Origin: Elusimicrobiota bacterium
Lineage (GTDB): Bacteria > Elusimicrobiota > Endomicrobiia > CG1-02-37-114 > XYA2-FULL-39-19
Direction of reading: 5' to 3'
NCBI GenBank assembly: GCA_018816525.1
Contig: JAHIVV010000077.1
Coordinates: forward strand, 1-42,929
Length of the DNA stretch: 42,929 nucleotides
The stretch's first letter is position 1; every line of letters starts with the position of its first letter. The notes under the pieces were generated by a model that did not search any database, had not been told where the DNA came from, and worked only from the letters and a program-made list of their open reading frames with translations. Positions 8,561 through 16,407 of this stretch are shown here, in pieces. The translations under genes were made by a program, and so were the position numbers.

Positions 8561-10246
8561 TCAAATCACTTTTTTTAGTTCTGCTTCCAAGCCTTCCAGT
8601 GAAAACGGCCTGCCGTCATATCTTAAAATCATTTTATCGGCTTTAAAACCGTAAGTTCTTACCAGGCGTTCAAGCTGACCGGTTGAATTATTTTCTATAT
8701 AAATCGTTTTTTCTATTCCTTTCAAAGCCTCCCTGAATTTATTTTCTGGAAACGGCGAAAGAACTACCGGCTGGATTACTTTCAACCCAAGTTTTTCAGC
8801 CAGTTCGATACAAACGCCTTTATTAGATCCCCAACAAACCAGGGCGGTTTTAGAATCCTTGTTGCCATAAATCTTTACTGTTTCAATTTTTTCAAGTTCC
8901 TGCGATAAATATTTTTCCTTAAGCAGGCGTTTATCCTGCATCATTTTCGTTATTTCGGGTTCTTCTGTGGTAATTCCTGCTTCATCATGCTCGTAACTAT
9001 TAACTTTTATAACAACGTCCTTTTCAGGGACAAAAGCGAGCGGAGAGATACCAGTTTCGGTAACCTGATACCTTTTATATGCTTGCGGGTTTTTTCTATC
9101 CCACAACAAAGGCGCCAAATCGGGTTTTGAAATAAAACATTTCGAATCTGTATTCAGATTGAAATTTCCTTCACTCAAGGTTTTATCTGTAAGCACAAAT
9201 GACGGTATTTGGTATTTCCACGCAGCGTCGAGCGCAAAAGCGGACCAAAAATATGCTTCATCTGCGTCCCCCGGCGCAACAATAAACCGGGAAAATTCGC
9301 CCTGTCCGGCATTTAGCGCAAAATGCAATTCAGTCTGGCAGGAATATGTAGGCAAACCAGTGCTGGGCCCCGGCCTCTGGCCAAGAACTATCACAACCGG
9401 CAATTCCGCCATCGCTGCAAAGCTCAACCCTTCTGTCATAAGGCAGAACCCGCCGCCGGACGTCGCCACAGCGGCCCTTTTTCCTGCATACGCAAAACCT
9501 GTTGCCATAAGCATCACGGCAATTTCACTTTCAGGATGCACGACTTTGAGGGAAAATTCTTCCGCCTGCTGAGCCAAAAAATGAAGTACTCCTGACGTTG
9601 GTGTCATTGGGTAAGCCAGAAATGCTTCGAGGCCCGCGCTTACAAGCCCGAGAGAGATTGCATCATTGCCCGTTACAACAGGCATAGGAGCTTTTTCGGA
9701 AGCCCGGGATATTTTGTTGTCTGCCTCTTTTGCCTCATCATATCCGCGCCTGGCAATTTTAAGATTCTGCTCAAGTTCTTTGTGAATATTGTTTTTAAAA
9801 ACCTGTTCCAGAATTTCCCATTTTATACCAGCAACTTTGCAAAAACTTCCCAAAATGCAGGAGTTTTTCATTATCGCTATGGCATTTTCTTCTTTAACTA
9901 TTTTAGCAAGAGGTATGCCGGCTGTTTTTAAACCCGGAGGAAAAATCTCAGGCTTTATAATATCTGAATCATAGATAACGCATGTATCCTTTTTAATCCT
10001 ATCCTTATGCAGGTCAATACAATCCTGATTGAAAGCAAGAATATAATCTACATGGTCATAATGCGCGCTGATTTTTCTCTGGGCGCCCCTGATAATAGAA
10101 AAAGTATGCCCTCCCCTTATCAGGGAAGGATAATCACGGTAAACATAGATTTGATACCCAAGCTGATTAATAAGTTTTGCAATAACCAGGCTTGACTGGT
10201 CTATGCCTTCGCCAGCTTTACCGCCGACTAAAACACTTATTTCCAT
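8561..10246 (-). CDS. 2-oxoacid:ferredoxin oxidoreductase, fused gamma-alpha subunit
   Basis: The 561-residue protein joins a gamma domain (about 1-185; GGKAGEGIDQSS, DYPSLIRGGH) to an alpha domain (about 190-561; GNDAISLGLVSAG, YPMTPTSG, HPESEIAVMLMATGFAYAG). This fusion is typical of the KorA-like 2-oxoacid:ferredoxin oxidoreductases. It lies 12 bases before the beta subunit gene. A delta (2x4Fe-4S ferredoxin) subunit is not encoded next to it. The small zinc-ribbon gene just upstream has many cysteines but no ferredoxin pattern, so electrons probably leave to a free ferredoxin. Substrate is unassigned. Confidence 0.93.
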   Translation of the reverse strand: MEISVLVGGKAGEGIDQSSLVIAKLINQLGYQIYVYRDYPSLIRGGHTFSIIRGAQRKISAHYDHVDYILAFNQDCIDLHKDRIKKDTCVIYDSDIIKPEIFPPGLKTAGIPLAKIVKEENAIAIMKNSCILGSFCKVAGIKWEILEQVFKNNIHKELEQNLKIARRGYDEAKEADNKISRASEKAPMPVVTGNDAISLGLVSAGLEAFLAYPMTPTSGVLHFLAQQAEEFSLKVVHPESEIAVMLMATGFAYAGKRAAVATSGGGFCLMTEGLSFAAMAELPVVIVLGQRPGPSTGLPTYSCQTELHFALNAGQGEFSRFIVAPGDADEAYFWSAFALDAAWKYQIPSFVLTDKTLSEGNFNLNTDSKCFISKPDLAPLLWDRKNPQAYKRYQVTETGISPLAFVPEKDVVIKVNSYEHDEAGITTEEPEITKMMQDKRLLKEKYLSQELEKIETVKIYGNKDSKTALVCWGSNKGVCIELAEKLGLKVIQPVVLSPFPENKFREALKGIEKTIYIENNSTGQLERLVRTYGFKADKMILRYDGRPFSLEGLEAELKKVI

Positions 10247-10255
10247 ATAATCCCT

Positions 10256-10486
10256 TTATTGTTTTGCTTCCCACTTGTTATCTTTTGTTTTAGATAATTT
10301 TAGTTTTGCCTGGCATCGCTTTTCTTTACACTCTGGGCATACATTCAGCTCTGCATTATATGTCTTTCCGCACTTTTTGCAGATATTAATCTTTTTCCGG
10401 CACGGTTCGCAGAAAACCGGTTCATAACAGCTCATTTCAAGCTCATTTTCGCAAAACGGGCATTTGCATTTTTCTTTCTTTTCCAT
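10256..10486 (-). CDS. Small multi-Cys zinc-ribbon protein
   Basis: This 76-residue protein has eleven cysteines, mostly as CxxC pairs (C9/C12, C26/C29, C36/C39, C50/C53) plus C7, C20 and C58. It looks like a double zinc ribbon, though iron binding of rubredoxin type is possible. The longer open frame starts inside iscU, so I chose the ATG at 10486, where the protein begins MEKKEKCKC; the iscU stop is at 10489, two bases away. I do not recognise a named family. Its place between iscU and the oxidoreductase suggests a metal- or electron-handling role in the same operon. Confidence 0.75.
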   Translation of the reverse strand: MEKKEKCKCPFCENELEMSCYEPVFCEPCRKKINICKKCGKTYNAELNVCPECKEKRCQAKLKLSKTKDNKWEAKQ

Positions 10487-10488
10487 AG

Positions 10489-10866
10489 TTATTTCACCAA
10501 TTTCTTTTTGTAATCTTCTATCGCTTTGTGAAGAGCGTCGGCGCCAAGATTTGAACAATGCATTTTATTTGGAGGAAGCCCGCCAAGTTCCTGCGCAACC
10601 GAGGCATTTGTTATTTGCATGGCTTCATCAAGTGTTTTACCTTTCGCCATCTCAGAAACCATTGACGATACCGCTATTGCCGCTCCGCAGCCGAACGTTT
10701 TAAATTTTACGTCTTCAAGCCGGTTATCCTTTACTTTAATATAGAACGTCATCATGTCCCCGCAAACCGGGTTTCCTATTTCGCCTTTGCCGTCAGCGTT
10801 GGGAATTTCGCCTACATTCCTTGGGTTTTGAAAATGGTCCATTACCTTTTCAGAGTAGAAAGCCAT
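10489..10866 (-). CDS. iscU: Fe-S cluster scaffold protein IscU/NifU-N type
   Basis: The 125-residue scaffold carries the three cluster cysteines C35 (NPVCGD), C60 (FGCGAAIA) and C104 (MHCSNL), with the conserved D37. It accepts sulfur and iron to build 2Fe-2S clusters in the cytoplasm. The classical LPPVK chaperone-binding motif is not present; the matching segment reads GLPPNKMHC, as in NifU-like proteins of anaerobes. Its ATG directly follows the stop of the iscS-like gene, so the two are surely cotranscribed and probably form a complex. The partner lacks the PLP lysine, so the source of sulfur is an open question. Confidence 0.95.
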   Translation of the reverse strand: MAFYSEKVMDHFQNPRNVGEIPNADGKGEIGNPVCGDMMTFYIKVKDNRLEDVKFKTFGCGAAIAVSSMVSEMAKGKTLDEAMQITNASVAQELGGLPPNKMHCSNLGADALHKAIEDYKKKLVK

Positions 10867-12102
10867 CTAAACCTCCTCATGTTCGTGTTCATAATCCGTA
10901 CCGGGGCCCGCCTCCTGCCGTTTTCCAGTTTTTTGGAAATACGCATAAAGGGGCGACATATCACGCAGCCTCTTTACTATCGGCGGAAATTCTTTTAGTA
11001 TAAAATCAATATCATCTTCTGTTGTGTATTTTGACAAAGTCATCAAAACGGAACCTTGCGCAACAGCTGTATCCATTTTAGTTGCAGCCAGTACATGCGA
11101 CATCTTTAGGGCTTTGGAAGTGCATGCAGACCCGCTGGTCACATAAATTCCCTTTTGATCCAGGAACAGTAACATTCCTTCGCCTTCAATAAATTCTATG
11201 GAAAAATTTACATTATTCGGCAGTCGTTTTACCGGATGTCCATTAAGATAGGAATATTCTATATGCTTTGGCAGCTGTGAAATCAATTTATCGCGCAAAG
11301 AAATAAGTTTATCAAAATTTTGCGCCATTTCTTTTTTAGCAATTTCAGCCGCTTTACCCAAACCCGCTATCGCGGGAATATTTTCAGTGCCGGCGCGCCG
11401 GCCGTTTTCCTGTATGCCGCCGTCAATTTGAGGTATCACTCTTGTTCCTTTTTTCATATAAAGCGCCGCGGCGCCTTTCGGGCCGTAAAATTGCGTTCCT
11501 GACAAGGTCAGCAAATCAACGCCCAGTTTATTCACATCAACAGGAACCGTTCCAACCGTACAAACAGCGTCAACATGAAAGATTATTTCTTTTTCATGGA
11601 TTATTTTTGAAATTGCTTCAATATCCTGCACAGTTCCGATTTCTGGGTTCGCATGCTGGATTGAAACAAGAATGGTATCCGCTTTGATGGCATTTTTTAC
11701 GTCTTCAGGCGAAATTAAACCATATTTGTCTACAGGAAGATAAGTTACCGTGAATCCTGCCTGTTCAAGCCTTTTGGCGGAATAAAGCACGGAAAAATGT
11801 TCTATGCCGGAAACAATTATGTGCCCCTTAGGGCCTTTTTGTTTATAGGCTTCTGCCGTCCCTTTTATAGCCATGTTATTTGCTTCCGAAGCGCAGGAAA
11901 CAAAATATATTTCATTTTCTTTTGAACCGATTAAATCCGCAATCTGTTTGCGAGCTAAATCAAGCGCGTCTTTTGATTTTGCGCCTATAGAATGCATGCT
12001 CTGCGCATTGCCATAGTTTTCCTTCAGGTACGGAAGCATCTCGTTCAGCACTCGCTCGTCAATTCTTGTGTTTGAATGATTATCCAGATAGATTTCTTTC
12101 AT
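10867..12102 (-). CDS. IscS/NifS-like protein lacking the PLP lysine
   Basis: The 411-residue protein aligns by eye with class IV/NifS-type cysteine desulfurases: YLDNHSNTRID start, SEANN (72-76), H102 in IEHFSV, D178 in HVDAV, and the mobile-loop cysteine C327 in SGSACTS. In the PLP-lysine motif SGHKxxGPKG the sequence reads SGTQFYGPKG, so Thr203-Gln204 replace His-Lys; I confirmed this in the nucleotides near 11490-11510. The usual Gln of DAxQ is C181. The Arg that binds the substrate carboxylate (RFSLG) is replaced by L353 in VLMTLS. It is therefore unlikely to be an ordinary desulfurase. Archaeoglobus IscS also lacks the lysine and was reported inactive while lending a cysteine to the IscU cluster (from memory). 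Adjacent to iscU. Confidence 0.9.
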   Translation of the reverse strand: MKEIYLDNHSNTRIDERVLNEMLPYLKENYGNAQSMHSIGAKSKDALDLARKQIADLIGSKENEIYFVSCASEANNMAIKGTAEAYKQKGPKGHIIVSGIEHFSVLYSAKRLEQAGFTVTYLPVDKYGLISPEDVKNAIKADTILVSIQHANPEIGTVQDIEAISKIIHEKEIIFHVDAVCTVGTVPVDVNKLGVDLLTLSGTQFYGPKGAAALYMKKGTRVIPQIDGGIQENGRRAGTENIPAIAGLGKAAEIAKKEMAQNFDKLISLRDKLISQLPKHIEYSYLNGHPVKRLPNNVNFSIEFIEGEGMLLFLDQKGIYVTSGSACTSKALKMSHVLAATKMDTAVAQGSVLMTLSKYTTEDDIDFILKEFPPIVKRLRDMSPLYAYFQKTGKRQEAGPGTDYEHEHEEV

Positions 12103-12240
12103 AGTTGCATTTCATCCATTTCTTTTACTGCGAAAACACTAAATTGATATTTATTGTTGTCGCAGATATTTCTATATTTTGTTTCAATTTGATCCAAATC
12201 AACATCTCTTCTATTTGGGTCCTGGTGAAAAAATCGGCAA
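12099..12240 (-). other. Possible 47-codon small gene overlapping iscS start
   Basis: One frame is open up to a TGA at 12099-12101 that overlaps the iscS ATG as ATGA. It reads DPNRRDVDLDQIETKYRN and onward to KEMDEMQL, a charged, protein-like composition with a Cys near the middle. A strong AGGAGG stands just after the stop of the upstream Cys-rich gene, with a TTG eight bases later (start base 12240). That TTG is in another frame, which stops after nine codons. A run of six T (12228-12233 on the plus strand as A6) lies between the two frames; loss of one T joins them. It may be a real gene with a sequencing or assembly slip, a frameshift, or just a coupling leader. Confidence 0.4.
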
Positions 12241-12255
12241 TGAAGCGACCTCCTT

Positions 12256-12387
12256 TTATTTTACTTCCTTCATCGGTTTTTTGCAGCAATCTTTCGGTGT
12301 TTCTGACGTTTTGCCGCAACATTCGCATTTATAAACTTTCTTTTTCTCCGGCGTACATTCTTTTCCGCAACCGCAATCGCATCCCAT
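12256..12387 (-). CDS. 43-residue cysteine-rich metal-binding-like protein
   Basis: A short gene of 44 codons starts at ATG 12387, with AAGGAG eight bases upstream. The product begins MGCDCGCGKEC, then has CECCG (C21, C23, C24) and DCC (C34, C35): nine cysteines in 43 residues, with many lysines and no hydrophobic core. This is metallothionein-like in composition, but I cannot assign it to a named family. Coding is supported by the ribosome site, the spacing from nfu (17 bases) and the place inside an Fe-S/oxidative stress operon. It could store iron, zinc or copper, or carry clusters or sulfane sulfur; all of these are inference. Confidence 0.75.
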   Translation of the reverse strand: MGCDCGCGKECTPEKKKVYKCECCGKTSETPKDCCKKPMKEVK

Positions 12388-12404
12388 AGTTTTGTCTCCT
12401 TTTT

Positions 12405-12626
12405 TTATATTGCCACTACTTCTTTTACTTCAGGCACTTCTTCCTTTAATACCTGTTCTATCCCCATCTTTAAGGTCATCTGACTCATCGGACAATGCCC
12501 GCACGCGCCTGTTAATTTAACTTTTACAACACCATCCTTGCTTACATCTACCAGCTCAACATTCCCGCCGTCCATTTGTAATGCCGGCCTTACTTTCGCT
12601 AACGCCGCTTCCACCTTCGCTTTCAT
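12405..12626 (-). CDS. NifU C-terminal-domain (Nfu) Fe-S carrier
   Basis: This 73-residue protein is a stand-alone NifU-C domain with the cluster motif C42-x2-C45 in GACGHCPMS. Such Nfu proteins carry 4Fe-4S clusters as homodimers and hand them to target enzymes. I chose the ATG at 12626 because AGGGGAG lies six bases before it; a longer frame beginning at 12653 overlaps hrb. With IscU and the IscS-like protein it forms an Fe-S assembly group inside the PerR operon. Confidence 0.92.
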   Translation of the reverse strand: MKAKVEAALAKVRPALQMDGGNVELVDVSKDGVVKVKLTGACGHCPMSQMTLKMGIEQVLKEEVPEVKEVVAI

Positions 12627-12639
12627 AGCTTCTCCCCTT

Positions 12640-13347
12640 TCAGATCTTTTCAAATTGGTCTTTCTTTACTCCGCAAACCGGGCAAACCCACGTATCAGGG
12701 ATCTGCTCGAATGCAGTTCCGGGATTCACTCCGGAATCAGGATCACCCTTGTCCGGGTCATAGATATAACCGCAAATGGTACATTTATATTTTGCCATCG
12801 CCTTTCCCCCTTGTTCCTTTTTATCAGCTTCCTTTATATTAGCTGGCGTTATGTAAGTCGGCGCAGTTTTTGGTGACTTGCCGCCTTTAACATCACGATA
12901 AATAGTATACGTCATCGGTTCATTTTCACTAAGTATTTCAGCGCCGATAATCTTACCAACAAAAATTGTATGCGTACCAACATCAAGACTATTAATAACT
13001 TCTGCTTCAAAACAACCAATTGCAAAATCAAGAACTATTGGGGCGCCATTCAGCCCTGATTTATATTTTACATCTTTGAATTTATCTATTGTGCGGCCTG
13101 ATTTAAACCCGAATGTGCCAATAAAAGGCATAGGCGCATCCTTTGAAAGAACTGAAACCGTAAAAACCTTGCTTTCCTTTATATACTCCCAGGTAAGGTT
13201 TTGTTTATTTACACTGATTGCAATAGTCGGGGGTTCAGCAGTCACCTGGAAAACAGTGTTAGCTATTTGGCCATTGAATTTATCGCCTTTTTTTGAGCTG
13301 ACAATATATATACCGTAAGAAATTTTATATAGTGCTTTTAGCTCCAT
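12640..13347 (-). CDS. hrb: Flavin reductase-rubredoxin fusion (high-molecular-weight rubredoxin)
   Basis: The 235-residue protein has an FMN-binding flavin reductase-like domain (about 1-160) and a complete rubredoxin at the end (184-235) with CTICGY (C189, C192) and CPVCG (C222, C225). The same domain order is known from Moorella Hrb, which transfers electrons from NAD(P)H to FprA for NO or O2 reduction. It directly follows perR. An internal Shine-Dalgarno-like stretch before Met184 could also give free rubredoxin (see findings). FprA and rubrerythrin in the same operon are the likely electron acceptors. Confidence 0.93.
   Translation of the reverse strand: MELKALYKISYGIYIVSSKKGDKFNGQIANTVFQVTAEPPTIAISVNKQNLTWEYIKESKVFTVSVLSKDAPMPFIGTFGFKSGRTIDKFKDVKYKSGLNGAPIVLDFAIGCFEAEVINSLDVGTHTIFVGKIIGAEILSENEPMTYTIYRDVKGGKSPKTAPTYITPANIKEADKKEQGGKAMAKYKCTICGYIYDPDKGDPDSGVNPGTAFEQIPDTWVCPVCGVKKDQFEKI
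12796..12810 (-). promoter_or_regulatory. Possible internal ribosome site for free rubredoxin
   Basis: On the minus strand the stretch GGGGGAAAGGCGATG puts a purine-rich ribosome site seven bases before the in-frame Met184 codon of hrb. From that ATG the remaining 52 codons encode exactly one whole rubredoxin domain, beginning [11 protein letters not shown] like natural rubredoxins. Only the sequence match is seen; its use is inferred. Confidence 0.45.
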
Positions 13348-13359
13348 CTTTTACCTTCG

Positions 13360-13758
13360 TCATAAGCAATTTTTGCAAATACCTTTATAGTAACCATGCA
13401 GTTCTTTGATTTTATGCCCTTGGATGTTCCCTTTTTTAAAATGTTCGCACTCAACCTTCAAATCAAGTATCTTGCCGCATTTTTCGCAATAAAAATGATG
13501 GTGCGACATGACATTTGAATCAAACCGTGTTTCTTTGCCGGTAATAATAATAGGAAGTGCCACGCCATTTTCAATTAAAGAATTCAGGGTATTGTAAACT
13601 GTTGTTTTTGATATAGTAGGAATATCTTTTTTCATTACTTCATAGATTATATCTACAGTAGGGTGTTCCTTGTTATCTTCAAGATACTTAAGGATTTTTA
13701 AACGCTGGTACGTCGGCCTGATACCTTTTGATTCTAATAGTTTTTTAACTTTTTCCAT
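13360..13758 (-). CDS. perR: Peroxide-responsive Fur-family repressor PerR
   Basis: This 132-residue Fur-family protein has a winged helix followed by a dimer domain. With the ATG at 13758, the residues that bind the regulatory metal in B. subtilis PerR (H37, D85, H91, H93, D104) all line up at a constant offset: H32, D80, H86, H88 and D99. The Asp at the last place is the mark used to tell PerR from Fur. The structural zinc cysteines are C91/C94 and C128/C131. It heads the long operon down to rbr, and a perfect palindrome lies at its own promoter, so autoregulation is likely. A TTG six codons earlier (13776) is open but covers the GAGG site. Confidence 0.93.
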   Translation of the reverse strand: MEKVKKLLESKGIRPTYQRLKILKYLEDNKEHPTVDIIYEVMKKDIPTISKTTVYNTLNSLIENGVALPIIITGKETRFDSNVMSHHHFYCEKCGKILDLKVECEHFKKGNIQGHKIKELHGYYKGICKNCL

Positions 13759-13777
13759 GTTTTTATTTTCCCTCAAT

Positions 13778-13794
13778 ATTGTAATGATTACAAT
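13778..13794. promoter_or_regulatory. PerR-type operator
   Basis: A perfect 8-1-8 palindrome ATTGTAAT-G-ATTACAAT lies just downstream of the perR transcription start. This is very close to the known Fur/PerR-box plan of AT-rich half-sites around one base. A second, imperfect copy (TATGTAATGATTTTATA, about 13795-13811) shifted by 17 bases covers the -10 element. Binding of PerR is inferred. Confidence 0.8.
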
Positions 13795-13803
13795 TATGTA
13801 ATG

Positions 13804-13832
13804 ATTTTATACAATTGCTTTATATTTGTCAA
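13804..13832 (-). promoter_or_regulatory. Sigma70-type promoter of perR operon
   Basis: On the minus strand TTGACA (13827-13832) and TAAAAT (13804-13809) are spaced 17 bases apart. The start would be near 13797, so the PerR-type palindrome lies in the first bases of the message. Confidence 0.8.
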
Positions 13833-14038
13833 GGATCTGCGATAGGACATGTGATAGCTAACAGTGTTAATTAAGAATTAAAAGCGGACACCCCTTTTTT
13901 TTGCCTTTAGCGAGCAACATTAAATACCGTTAATTCCTATAATCTGGAGCTAAAAGACCTTGTTGGGCTAAGGGGGCTCAAGATTATGGCGCAATTACAC
14001 AAAAAGTTTCATGGAAATCTCTTGTACACCTGGAAGGT

Positions 14039-16390
14039 TTATTTTTGAAAAGCGGCTTTAAGGACTTCACCCATGTGTTTTACGGGTATGATTTTAAGTT
14101 CTTTCTGGATTTTTTCAGGAATATCCGCCAGGTCTTTTTTATTTCCTTCGGGAATAATGATAATTTTGATATTTTCCCTGAAGGCGGCAATCATTTTCTC
14201 TTTCAGCCCGCCGATGGGAAGCACTCTTCCGCGCAGCGTTATTTCACCCGTCATCGCCAGGTCTTTTTTTACAGGTTTATTGATCATCACGCTTGCTAAA
14301 GCCGTCGCTATGGTAATACCGGCGGAAGGGCCGTCTTTTGGGATAGCGCCTTCGGGCACGTGTATGTGAAAATCCTTGTCTTTAAAGAAATCATCTTTTA
14401 CTTTGTATTTTTTTGAAATTGAACGCACGTAAGTCAATGCGGCCTGGGCGCTTTCCTGCATAACCTCGCCAAGTTTTCCGGTCAAAGTATATTTGCCTTT
14501 TCCTTTAAGCATGGCTACTTCTATGGTAAGGGTTTCACCGCCCTGTTCCGTCCAGGCAAGGCCGGTTGCAACTCCTACGTCATTGGGAGAAATTTTTTCG
14601 CGTATAAATCCGGCAACTCCAAGATATTTGCCTACATTATCTTTAGTTACGCAAACCGTTTCTTTTTTATTGTCCCACTGTATCTCTTTTGAAACTTTAC
14701 GGCAAAGATTTGCTATCTCGCGATCCAGGTTTCTTACACCCGCTTCCCGGGTATAGTTTTGTATGGCTTCCTTCACCGCGTCCAAAGATATATTAATTTG
14801 CTTGTCTGCAAGCCCGTGTTCTTTTATCTGTTTTGGCAGGAGGTACTGTTCCGCTATTTTCAATTTTTCATCCGTTGTGTAGCCTGAGAACCTTAATACT
14901 TCCAGCCGGTCTACAAGCGTGGGCGGTATCGAATAAAGAGTATTTGCGGTTGTAATGAACATTACCGAAGACAAATCAAAACCTACGTCCAGATAGTGGT
15001 CGACAAAATTTGTGTTTTGTTCCGGGTCCAGGACTTCAAGCAAAGCGGACGAAGGGTCTCCTCGCCAGTCTGTCCCCATTTTATCTATTTCGTCAAGCAG
15101 GAATACCGGATTTTTTGATTTAGCTTTTCTGATGGACTGGATAATCCTGCCGGGCAGCGAACCTATATAGGTCCTTCTGTGCCCCCTGATTTCAGCTTCA
15201 TCGCGCACGCCTCCGAGAGAAACCCTTATAAAATTTCTGCCAAGCGCGCGGGCTACGGATTTGGCTATCGAGGTTTTTCCGACTCCGGGCGGGCCCACAA
15301 AGCAAAGGATCGGCCCTTTAATTTTCTGAACCTGTTTCAAAACCGCCAGGTATTCTACTACCCTGTCTTTTATTTTATCCAGACCGTAATGGTCTTCATC
15401 AAGTATTTTTTTTGCTCTTTTCAAATCGTAATTATCGGGAGTTCCTACGGCCCACGGAAGTTCAATCAGCCAGTCAAGATAGGTCCTGATTACTGTGGCT
15501 TCCGGCGAGAAAGGCATCATTTTTTCAAGGCGCGAAAGTTCTTTTTCAGCTTCCTCCAGCGCCTCCGGTGGCATTTTCGCCTGTTTTATTTTTTGCCTGA
15601 CTTCGTCAACTTCTTTGGAAAAATCATCCTTCTGGCGCAATTCCTTCTGGATGGCTTTCATCTGTTCCGTAAGGTAATATTCTTTCTGTGTTTTTTCTAT
15701 CTGGTTTTTTACCCGGGTCTGTATTCTGCGTTCGATATTAAGGATTTCAATTTCCCTGTTTAAAATTTCTATAAGCATTTCCAAGCGTTTTTTCAGGGAA
15801 ATCGTTTCAAGTATGCTCTGGCGCTCGCCGATTTTTATCATCAGGTGAGAGGTAATCGTATCGCAGAGTTTTGACGGGTCTTCAATACTGCGGACCGCAT
15901 TTGAAATATCAACAACCAGCCTGCGGTTTAATTTAACATACTGGTCGAACAATTCGAGGGCTTCCCTTTTAAGCGCTTCTATTTCCGGGGCTCCCTCTTC
16001 TTCTTCATTTATAATATCAAATGACACTTCCAGGTATCCCCGTTCAGAAATATAGCTGGAATCAGTGATGGTGCCTCTTTTTACGCCTTCTACAAGAATT
16101 TTCAGCGTGCCGTCGGCCATCTTAAGCATCTGTAAAACTTCGCAGATAACTCCGACTTTAAAAAGGTCTTCAACCTGCGGGTCTTCGGTATTTGCTTTTT
16201 TTTGCGCCGCAACAAAAACGAGCCTGTCAGTAGCCATGGCTACTTCAAGCGCTTTTATGGATTTATCCCTGCCTACAGCTAACGGAACTACCATGTAAGG
16301 AAATACTACAACATCCCGTACGGGGAGCAACGGCAGTTTTGCGGGTATCACTAGCTTCTTTTCTATTTTTTCGTTCTTTTCTGCGTTCAT
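14039..16390 (-). CDS. lon: ATP-dependent Lon protease
   Basis: Lon unfolds and degrades misfolded and regulatory proteins in the cytoplasm. The 783-residue protein has the N-terminal LAN domain, a coiled middle, an AAA+ module with Walker [10 protein letters not shown] and Walker [12 protein letters not shown], and the serine-lysine protease domain. The catalytic dyad is S689 (PKDGPSAG) and K732 (GGLKEKM), 43 residues apart as in the E. coli enzyme. Its length is standard. It follows clpX by 17 bases with a GGAG site before the ATG and ends the tig-clpP-clpX-lon cluster. Confidence 0.98.
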   Translation of the reverse strand: MNAEKNEKIEKKLVIPAKLPLLPVRDVVVFPYMVVPLAVGRDKSIKALEVAMATDRLVFVAAQKKANTEDPQVEDLFKVGVICEVLQMLKMADGTLKILVEGVKRGTITDSSYISERGYLEVSFDIINEEEEGAPEIEALKREALELFDQYVKLNRRLVVDISNAVRSIEDPSKLCDTITSHLMIKIGERQSILETISLKKRLEMLIEILNREIEILNIERRIQTRVKNQIEKTQKEYYLTEQMKAIQKELRQKDDFSKEVDEVRQKIKQAKMPPEALEEAEKELSRLEKMMPFSPEATVIRTYLDWLIELPWAVGTPDNYDLKRAKKILDEDHYGLDKIKDRVVEYLAVLKQVQKIKGPILCFVGPPGVGKTSIAKSVARALGRNFIRVSLGGVRDEAEIRGHRRTYIGSLPGRIIQSIRKAKSKNPVFLLDEIDKMGTDWRGDPSSALLEVLDPEQNTNFVDHYLDVGFDLSSVMFITTANTLYSIPPTLVDRLEVLRFSGYTTDEKLKIAEQYLLPKQIKEHGLADKQINISLDAVKEAIQNYTREAGVRNLDREIANLCRKVSKEIQWDNKKETVCVTKDNVGKYLGVAGFIREKISPNDVGVATGLAWTEQGGETLTIEVAMLKGKGKYTLTGKLGEVMQESAQAALTYVRSISKKYKVKDDFFKDKDFHIHVPEGAIPKDGPSAGITIATALASVMINKPVKKDLAMTGEITLRGRVLPIGGLKEKMIAAFRENIKIIIIPEGNKKDLADIPEKIQKELKIIPVKHMGEVLKAAFQK

Positions 16391-16407
16391 GCGATTTTTT
16401 CTCCGCT

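Noticed and set aside
9159-9572. Plus-strand open frames inside the gamma-alpha oxidoreductase gene
   Set aside because: They lie opposite conserved alpha-subunit motifs and have no ribosome site or recognisable family.
10256-10486. Ferredoxin delta subunit for the oxidoreductase
   Set aside because: The cysteines are in CxxC pairs of zinc-ribbon type, not the CxxCxxCxxxCP pattern of 4Fe-4S ferredoxins.
12125-12328. A 67-codon minus-strand frame covering the Cys-rich gene and the gap before iscS
   Set aside because: It crosses the well-supported Cys-rich gene in another frame and begins without a ribosome site. The overlapping frame ending at the iscS ATG looks more protein-like.
13833-14038. 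Fragments such as GGACATGTGATAGCTAACAG and GCGGACACC in the gap between perR and lon, possibly an insertion-sequence end
   Set aside because: No transposase trace, no matching second end and no target duplication could be found; reported only as a non-coding gap with nothing firm in it.
15179-15763. A 194-codon plus-strand frame inside lon
   Set aside because: lon is intact across it with its Walker A region; the frame lacks a ribosome site and is rich in Phe/Arg as expected for a shadow.
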